The translations under genes were made by a program, and so were the position numbers. A stretch of 64,000 nucleotides of DNA from Hyalangium versicolor (GTDB lineage Bacteria > Myxococcota > Myxococcia > Myxococcales > Myxococcaceae), in NCBI RefSeq assembly GCF_020103695.1, contig NZ_JAHXBF010000011.1, forward strand, positions 310,001-374,000. Direction: 5' to 3'. Of the stretch, positions 57,947 through 64,000 are shown in pieces (position 1 is the first letter of the stretch; each line of letters opens with the position of its first letter). The notes under the pieces are model-generated. The model saw nothing but the letters and a program-made list of their open reading frames with translations, was not told the DNA's origin and did no database searches.

Positions 57947-60232
57947 TCAGTCCCGCAGCCGCGAGGCCAGTCGCGTGAAGCGCTTCTGGGTGTCTCCGTT
58001 GCGCACCGCGATCTCCAGCGCCTTCCTGCTCCCCACCAGCACCACCAGCTTCCTGCCTCGCGTCACACCGGTGTAGAGCAGGTTGCGCTGCAGCAGCGTG
58101 AAGTGCTGCGTATGCAGGGGCAGCACCACGCACGGGTACTCGCTGCCTTGCGACTTGTGCACGCTCGTGGCGTAGGCGAGCACCAGCTCGTCCAGGTCGG
58201 CCCAGGAGTAGGCCACATGCCGTCCTTCGTAGCGCACCACCAGCTCCTGCTCCTCTCGGTCGATGGCCTCCACCCGCCCGATGTCTCCGTTGAAGACGCC
58301 AAGCTCGTAGTTGTTGCGCACCTGCATCACCTTGTCGCCTGCCCGGAACGTCCGGTTGCCCCGGGTGAACTCCTCCCCTGAAGGGTTCAGGTGCTCCTGG
58401 AGCGCGGCGTTGAGGCTCGCGGTGCCAATGAGGCCCCGGTTCATCGGCACGAGCACCTGCACCTCGTCCACCGGGTGCAGCCCGAAGCGACGCGGGATGC
58501 GCTCCTTCACCAACGTCTTGAGGGCCGCGAGGATGGACTCCGGCTTCTCCTTCTCGATGAAGTAGAAGTCGGCCAGCGCGTCCGCGGGGGGCACCTGGGG
58601 CAGCTCCCCCTGGTTGATGCGGTGGGCATTGGTGATGATGAGGCTGGACCGGGCCTGGCGGAAGATGTGCTTCAGCCGCACCACCGGCACGTGCCCGGAG
58701 GTGATGATGTCCTGCAGGACGCTGCCCGGCCCCACGCTCGGCAGCTGGTCCACATCCCCCACGAGCAACAGCTGACAGTGGGGCGGCAGCGCCTTGAGCA
58801 CGTTGAGCATGAGCACGGTGTCCACCATGGACACCTCGTCGAGCACCAGCACATCGGCCCGGAGCGGGTTGTTCCGATCGCGCTGGAAGCTGTGGGTGCG
58901 GGGGTTGTACTCGAGCAGCCGGTGGATGGTCTCCGCCTCTCGCCCCGTCGTCTCCCCCAGCCGCTTGGCCGCGCGCCCGGTGGGCGCCGACAGCAGGATC
59001 CGGTGCCCCTTCTTCTCCAGGATGGAGAGGATGACGTTGACCAGCGTCGTCTTCCCGGTGCCCGGGCCGCCGGTGATGACCAGCACCTTGGACACCACCG
59101 ACTGTCGCACCGCCTCCTTCTGCTCAGGCGCCAGCGAGAGGCCCTGGTGGCCCTCGGCCCAGGTGATGGCCCGCTCCACGTCCACCTCCAGGGGCCGCGC
59201 GGGCCAGGCGCACAGCGCCTTGAGGAGATTCGCGACACCGATCTCCGAGACGTGGAGGGCTTTCAGATACACCGCCTCGCAGGCATCCTCGGGGCGCGGG
59301 TGGGCCAGGGCACTGGCTCCCTCAACGGTAATGTACTCGGCGGCGTCCAACCGGGTGATGGCCGTCTCCACGAGCGGAGGCAGTACCTCCAGCAGTTCCA
59401 CCGTGCGGGCGATGAGCTTGTCTCGCGGCGCGTAGAGGTGACCGTCCTCGGAGAACTCGCGCAGCACGTGCAACACGCCTGCCTCGGCGCGCTTGGGTGA
59501 GTCGGAGGGCACGCCGAGAGAGCGGGCGATGCGGTCGGCGGTGAGAAAGCCGATGCCGTACACGTCGATGGCCAGCCGGTAGGGGTTGTCGCGCACGACG
59601 TCAATCGCCCGGGCCCCGTACTGCTTGTAGACCTTCACCGCGAAGCTGGCCGGCACCTCGTGGGATTGCAGGAAGACCATCACCTGGCGGATGTCCCGCT
59701 GCTCGGCCCAGGTTTCTCGCAGGAGCTTGCGGCGCTTCTCCCCGAAGCCTTTCACCTCCGCCAGCCGCTCGGGCTTCGAGTCGATGATGTCCAGCGTCTC
59801 CAGGCCGAAGTGCTCCACCAGGCGCCGGGCCATCGCCGGGCCCACGCCCTTCACCAACCCACTGCCGAGGTACTTCTCGATGCCCACCAACGTCGCCGGC
59901 TTCACCGTCGAGAAGGAGATGACCCGGAACTGCTCACCGTACTTGCGGTCGTGCACCCACTGGCCGGCGAGGCGAAGGAACTCCCCTGGCTGGACGCCCA
60001 GGAGATTGCCCACCGCGGTGATGGGCTCCTTCCGGCCGGGGATCACCACCCGCACCACGCTCCAGGCGGCCTCCTCGTTGGCATAGGTGACGCGCTCGAC
60101 GCTGCCCTCGAGGGTGATGGGAGGGCGCTCGATCGCGTGGGCGTCGCGGCTTCCGGGGTTCTCCTCCCGCGTGGAGGGCAGGAGGCCTCCCCCGTCGGCG
60201 GCTTGGCCCGAGGAAGGGCGGGAGGCAGACAT
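57947..60232 (-). CDS. recD2: RecD2-type SF1B DNA helicase
   Basis: This 761-residue protein opens with an OB-like domain ('LEGSVERVTYANEEAAWSVV'), then helix-hairpin-helix repeats (LVKGVGPAMARRLVEHFG, AEVKGFGEKRRKLL). The helicase core has Walker A GGPGTGKTT, Walker B VLVLDEVSMVD, motif III GDVDQLPSVGPG and the C-terminal SVHKSQGSEYPCVVLP and YTGVTRGRK motifs. This is the RecD2 (YrrC-like) layout of helicases found without RecBC, a 5'-to-3' repair helicase. The first 35 residues are disordered. It is on the same strand as the siderophore operon but ends 212 bp before it, so it is probably a separate unit. Confidence 0.88.
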   Translation of the reverse strand: MSASRPSSGQAADGGGLLPSTREENPGSRDAHAIERPPITLEGSVERVTYANEEAAWSVVRVVIPGRKEPITAVGNLLGVQPGEFLRLAGQWVHDRKYGEQFRVISFSTVKPATLVGIEKYLGSGLVKGVGPAMARRLVEHFGLETLDIIDSKPERLAEVKGFGEKRRKLLRETWAEQRDIRQVMVFLQSHEVPASFAVKVYKQYGARAIDVVRDNPYRLAIDVYGIGFLTADRIARSLGVPSDSPKRAEAGVLHVLREFSEDGHLYAPRDKLIARTVELLEVLPPLVETAITRLDAAEYITVEGASALAHPRPEDACEAVYLKALHVSEIGVANLLKALCAWPARPLEVDVERAITWAEGHQGLSLAPEQKEAVRQSVVSKVLVITGGPGTGKTTLVNVILSILEKKGHRILLSAPTGRAAKRLGETTGREAETIHRLLEYNPRTHSFQRDRNNPLRADVLVLDEVSMVDTVLMLNVLKALPPHCQLLLVGDVDQLPSVGPGSVLQDIITSGHVPVVRLKHIFRQARSSLIITNAHRINQGELPQVPPADALADFYFIEKEKPESILAALKTLVKERIPRRFGLHPVDEVQVLVPMNRGLIGTASLNAALQEHLNPSGEEFTRGNRTFRAGDKVMQVRNNYELGVFNGDIGRVEAIDREEQELVVRYEGRHVAYSWADLDELVLAYATSVHKSQGSEYPCVVLPLHTQHFTLLQRNLLYTGVTRGRKLVVLVGSRKALEIAVRNGDTQKRFTRLASRLRD

Positions 60233-60355
60233 GGCATCGGAATTTATCAGGGAGTGGCCACCCTGAGGCAGGAGAAGACCCGGAGCCGTTCAAGGGCAGC
60301 ACGCCGAGGAGGCGGCCGACCAAGGGGCCAGTCCTCGTGGGGAAACTGACGTCCT

Positions 60356-63300
60356 TCAGGTGATCGGGAGTTCCAGCATGGCCACGGCGCCCTTGCCTGG
60401 GCCGTCGCTCTCCAATGTCAGGCGTCCTCCCAGCATCTGAGCCGCCAGCGCGCTCGAATGCAGCCCGAAACCATGTCCATCCTTGCGTGTGGTGAAGCCG
60501 TGTACGAACAGCTTCTCCCTCACCTCGGGAGCGATTCCCATCCCGTCATCCAGCACGTGGATGCGCACATGCTTCCCATCCGACGTCAACCGCAAGTCCA
60601 GGTGGCGCTCTCCCTCGGGCACCGCGTCCAGCGCGTACTTTGCGTTGCTGATCAGGTTGATGAGAATCTGCAACACCTTGTGCTTGTCCAGCTTCAGCCG
60701 GGGCACCGGTGACAGCTCACGACGGATGGCCACGCCATGGCGCTCGAGCGCCGCCGTCTGGATGCGCAGCGCATCCTCGATGAGGGACACGAGATCGCAC
60801 TCCTCCGTCATCAGCGAGCTCTTGGCGTAGATCTGCTGCACCTGCACGATGGCTCGGATGTGCTCGATGTGCCGCCCCATCGCGTCCATGTCCTCCAACA
60901 GGCGCGTCTGTTGCCCCATCAGCTCATCCGCCAGCCTCGCCAGGTACTCCGGCAGGTGGCCACCTCGCGCGTTCGGGGCCAGGAAGCTCGGCAGATCGTC
61001 TCGATGCTCCAACAACAAGGTCGTGGCCTGTCTCAGCCGACCCACGCGTGAGGCCCCCACGGCCCGCTGCATCATTTCCAAGTTGATGACAGCGCTGGTG
61101 AGCACATTGCCCACGTTGTGCAGCACGTTGGAGGCCACCTCCGCCATGCCCACCTCACGCGCTGTATCGACCAGCCGGGCCTGGGCCTGCCGCAGCTCGC
61201 GCGTGCGCTCCTCCACGCGCCGCTCCAGCTCATCATTGGCCCTGCGCAGTTCCGCCTTCGCCCGCTGCACGTCCGCGTAGAGCCGCGCGTTCTCGATGGA
61301 GATGGCCGCCTGAGAGGCAATGTGGCCCAGCAGTGCCAGCCGCGCGGGGCTGAAGGCATTGGTGGCCAGATTGTTCTCCAGGTACAGCACTCCGGCGAAA
61401 TGCTCCTGACGTATCAGCGGCAGGCACAACACCGAGCGGGCCCCACTGCGCGCCAGATATTCATCCGACAGGAAGGGATGGGGCTTGGAGGCATCGCCGA
61501 TGACCACGGGCTCGCGAGTCCGCCGAACGTACGAGAGCAGCGCCCAAGGCAGTTCCCTGGCCGTGCCTTCATCCGGCGTAACGGTGGACTCGCCAGGAGA
61601 GGCGAGCGAGGAGGCCACCACCGAGAGAGAATCTCCGCTCGGCAGCAACAGCGCGCCATCTTGAGCGCCTGCGTTCTCGATGGCTGCCTGCAGCAGCGTG
61701 GTCACCAACCGCTCCAGGAGGATCTCGCCCGAGATGGCCTGCTGGGTCTTCACCACCGTGAGCGCGTCGATGCGCTTCGAGTCCGTGCTGCTGGTGTTCT
61801 CAGAAGAGACGATCTCCGCGGACGCGAGGCTGGGCCACTGGGCCTCCAGGTGCTGGACCTTGCCCATGGCGCCCCACTGCTTGTACGCCGCCCAGGCCTC
61901 GCGCGCGAAGCTGTGGGCGACGATGGACGCCTGTCGCGTGCGCCAGAAGTTCGCCGCCAACTCGCTGGCCAATCCCAGGTACTGGGTGGCACCGCTCTCC
62001 CTGGAGGTGCGGATGGCTTCCTCGTAAGCGCGCGTCGCCTCATCGGCTCGCCCCGCGAGACGGGCCAGCTCTCCGGACACCATGAGTTCGGGGGCGCGGA
62101 AGCTCTCGGGGCAGCTCTCCGCCCACTCCGCGAGCTGCTCCCGGTGCTTCTGGATGGCCTCCAGGAGCCGCTGCTGCTCTTCCGGCGCTGCCTCCTCGAA
62201 GAGCGCAGCCCGAGCGAGGGCTCCGTAGAGGTGGAACTCGCGCAGAATGATGGCGCCGTTCATGGACCACACGAACTCAGCGGCCTTCTCCGCCGCTTCG
62301 AGGGCCGCCGGGTAGGAGCCACACACGAAGCGCGACTGGAGCTTGACGATCCAATACCAGGCTTGCGTGGGGCCCATGCCACTGGCCGCCATGGTGGCCT
62401 CGAGGGCCTGTTCGTCGACGCCGTCCCCGCTCCAGGTGTCGAACCGGGGGGTGCGCCCTCGGAGTTGCTGCATGTAACGCTGGTAGATGAGGAGCAGATC
62501 CAGCGGCCCCTGGAGCCCAGCCTTACGCAAGAAGCCGCTGCGCGTGACAGAGTCCTCGTACACGTCGTCCACGTTGTGCCCCATGGCGAGGCGGTTCCAG
62601 AGGGTCGTGGTGCTGCAATAGGTGGCGCTGTAGAAGTCCCCCGTCTGCAGCCCATGGTGGAAGGCGCTGAGGAGGAGCTCCTGAACGGCTGGCAGAGGCC
62701 GCGTGAAGTAGGAGATGCACTGCAGGCTCAGGAACGCCACCGACCGCTGGGCACGCAGGTTGTGCCGCTCGACAAACCCGAGAGCAAGCTGGCTCAAGGC
62801 ATGTCCTTCCCGGTAGCGCTTGAAGAAGGATCCCGTCAGCACCCCGAACCAGCCGAAGCCCAGCACGGCGGACTCCGTGAAGCCGTGGCGCAGGGTGAGC
62901 GAGACCATCCGGGACAGGAGGACCACCAACAGGTGGTTGTTGGTGACGTAGGCCGTCCCAAAAAAACCCGCGAGGGCACTCATCCTCGCCTTCATGTCCG
63001 GGTCGGTCATGGGCGGCAGATCGATGAGGCTCTCGATGGAGCGCTCCCCCATCAGGGCCCACGCCTCATCATGAGCAGCCACCACCTCCTCCAAGGTGGG
63101 GCGCGGTGAAATGGGCATGCCCAGCAGCTCCATGCACTCCACCATGCATCGGACGGCCCCCGGGGGTTCACCCGAGGCGAACCAGCTATCCGCCATCAGG
63201 CAGAAGATGGCCGCGATGTCCGCGCGAGTCTGCGTCCGGGAGCGAAGTCCCTGCGCCAGCTCGCGCGCCCTGACGGTGTTGCCCGTCATGAGCTCGCATC

Positions 63301-64000
63301 GAGCCTGGGAGAGGCGCACCTTGAAGGCCAGCGTGGGGTCCGTCTCCCAGGGATCTCCTGGAATGAGCTCGAAGGCTCCCGCGAGGTAGGTCACAGCGGG
63401 GCGGTGCGCCACCGCTGCCTCGGCCTTCCAACCCGCTGCGGCGTTCAGCCGTGCCAGGTGGAGGCGCTCCGAGGGCTCCTCAATCAGCTCCACCCCTGCG
63501 TTGAGCTGGCCCACCACTTCGAAGATCGACTCGTGCACCTGCTCCTGGGACAGGCTCTGCAGCATCAGCCGGCCGACGCGCAGGTGGGTGGCCTTGCGCT
63601 CCGCTTCGGAGGTGAGGACATGGGCCGCCTGCTGGATGCGGTCGTGGAGGAAGCGATACTGCTCCGGGCCCCCGCGCACCAGCAGTCCTTCCCGGAGTGC
63701 AGGCTCGATCCCCTGCTCCACCTCCCCCACGTCCGCGAGCCCAGAGAGGGTGCCCAGCATTGAAAGTGAGAATCCACTCCCCACGCAGGCGGCCAGCCGC
63801 AGAAGGTGCTGGGTTCCAGGGGGGAGCTGGCGCAGCTTGCTCGCCATGAAGTCGACGACATTGTCCGAGTAGCCCCGGGCCCGGACTCCCTCGGCATCCC
63901 ACCTCCATCCTTCTCCAGGCACGCGGGCCAGCAGGCCGTCCTGGCTGAGCGTCACCATGAACTGAAGGAGGAAGAAGGGGTTGCCGCCCGTCTTCTCGTA
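60356..64000 (-). CDS. Multidomain AAA ATPase / GAF / sensor histidine kinase, 5' partial
   Basis: About 1214 residues are visible and the frame continues past the right edge. The first visible residues (YEKTGGNPFFLLQF) belong to the winged end of an AAA/STAND-type ATPase of the PknK/trifunctional kinase group. About 600 helical TPR-like residues follow, then a GAF domain ('RSVLCLPLIRQEHFAGVLYL') at about 800-935, a coiled coil, and a histidine kinase. The phospho-acceptor is the His in NVLHNVGNVL, and the ATPase boxes are NLISNAKYAL, DDGMGI and GFGLHSSALAA. The full protein probably has a Ser/Thr kinase domain at its N-terminus outside this window. It is a cytoplasmic signalling protein with unknown input. 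Confidence 0.85.
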   Translation of the reverse strand, partial: YEKTGGNPFFLLQFMVTLSQDGLLARVPGEGWRWDAEGVRARGYSDNVVDFMASKLRQLPPGTQHLLRLAACVGSGFSLSMLGTLSGLADVGEVEQGIEPALREGLLVRGGPEQYRFLHDRIQQAAHVLTSEAERKATHLRVGRLMLQSLSQEQVHESIFEVVGQLNAGVELIEEPSERLHLARLNAAAGWKAEAAVAHRPAVTYLAGAFELIPGDPWETDPTLAFKVRLSQARCELMTGNTVRARELAQGLRSRTQTRADIAAIFCLMADSWFASGEPPGAVRCMVECMELLGMPISPRPTLEEVVAAHDEAWALMGERSIESLIDLPPMTDPDMKARMSALAGFFGTAYVTNNHLLVVLLSRMVSLTLRHGFTESAVLGFGWFGVLTGSFFKRYREGHALSQLALGFVERHNLRAQRSVAFLSLQCISYFTRPLPAVQELLLSAFHHGLQTGDFYSATYCSTTTLWNRLAMGHNVDDVYEDSVTRSGFLRKAGLQGPLDLLLIYQRYMQQLRGRTPRFDTWSGDGVDEQALEATMAASGMGPTQAWYWIVKLQSRFVCGSYPAALEAAEKAAEFVWSMNGAIILREFHLYGALARAALFEEAAPEEQQRLLEAIQKHREQLAEWAESCPESFRAPELMVSGELARLAGRADEATRAYEEAIRTSRESGATQYLGLASELAANFWRTRQASIVAHSFAREAWAAYKQWGAMGKVQHLEAQWPSLASAEIVSSENTSSTDSKRIDALTVVKTQQAISGEILLERLVTTLLQAAIENAGAQDGALLLPSGDSLSVVASSLASPGESTVTPDEGTARELPWALLSYVRRTREPVVIGDASKPHPFLSDEYLARSGARSVLCLPLIRQEHFAGVLYLENNLATNAFSPARLALLGHIASQAAISIENARLYADVQRAKAELRRANDELERRVEERTRELRQAQARLVDTAREVGMAEVASNVLHNVGNVLTSAVINLEMMQRAVGASRVGRLRQATTLLLEHRDDLPSFLAPNARGGHLPEYLARLADELMGQQTRLLEDMDAMGRHIEHIRAIVQVQQIYAKSSLMTEECDLVSLIEDALRIQTAALERHGVAIRRELSPVPRLKLDKHKVLQILINLISNAKYALDAVPEGERHLDLRLTSDGKHVRIHVLDDGMGIAPEVREKLFVHGFTTRKDGHGFGLHSSALAAQMLGGRLTLESDGPGKGAVAMLELPIT

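Noticed and set aside
61118..63109. 663-codon plus-strand open frame opposite the histidine kinase
   Set aside because: Antisense shadow; the minus-strand frame contains GAF and histidine kinase motifs.

Overview
The window is high-GC DNA with dense genes on both strands. It reads as a myxobacterium, most likely of the Cystobacterineae (Archangium, Cystobacter, Stigmatella or Myxococcus type). The evidence is indirect: many lipoproteins, secreted polysaccharide and peptide hydrolases, a Hanks-type kinase with a PEGA tail, an FHA/sigma-54 activator, a RING/TerD protein of the MXAN_6230 family, a MYXO-CTERM-like tail, and a giant ATPase/histidine kinase. I see no rRNA, tRNA, CRISPR array, insertion sequence or phage genes. 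The species assignment is inference.

Layout. 1-2047: ABC-2 exporter genes, cut at the left edge, divergent from a DUF2975 membrane protein and a small XRE regulator; then an MDR oxidoreductase (2052-3056). 3122-9901: envelope and secreted proteins, namely a penicillin-acylase-type lipoprotein, a beta-helix lipoprotein, an unknown helical protein and a GON/LamG/Ig protein. Two intergenic regions here carry inverted copies of an unusual three-palindrome repeat. 9990-14420: signalling block of a Ser/Thr kinase, a coupled TPR-type exported protein and an FHA/sigma-54 activator, followed by a DinB remnant. 14997-25822: beta-helix lipoprotein, methyltransferase, AraC regulator, GH76 mannanase, L,D-transpeptidase, LysR/SDR pair and a di-haem DUF1111 lipoprotein. 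26159-34563: pectate-lyase-like protein with no Sec signal, an exported PPDK-like protein, a di-iron hydroxylase, OmpA and Ig-repeat lipoproteins, a methyltransferase and DUF2267. 34591-49292: RING/TerD protein, serine hydrolase, GH87 alpha-1,3-glucanase, M1 aminopeptidase, an unknown zinc-ribbon protein, and a LysR/PLP-dehydratase pair. 49426-50691: subtilase.

57734-50804 is the most interesting part: a four-gene minus-strand operon. In order it encodes a siderophore-interacting flavoprotein, a stand-alone aryl carrier protein of the EntB C-terminal type, a flavin-dependent halogenase, and a C-A-PCP-reductase NRPS whose A domain has a lysine-like code (read by eye as DAEDIGTVVK). The NRPS and flavoprotein match the myxochelin proteins MxcG and MxcB in architecture. 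The added halogenase and free carrier, and the absence of any dihydroxybenzoate-making or aryl-activating gene, suggest a tailoring operon for a halogenated myxochelin-like siderophore that draws its aryl acid from elsewhere in the genome. A candidate promoter with a Fur-like site lies upstream. A RecD2-type helicase and a 5'-truncated multidomain histidine kinase fill the right end.

Much of the rest fits a predatory, biomass-degrading life: alpha-mannan and alpha-1,3-glucan hydrolases (fungal wall polymers), beta-helix lyases, proteases and peptidases. Many genes are monocistronic, and several converging pairs share hairpin terminators.
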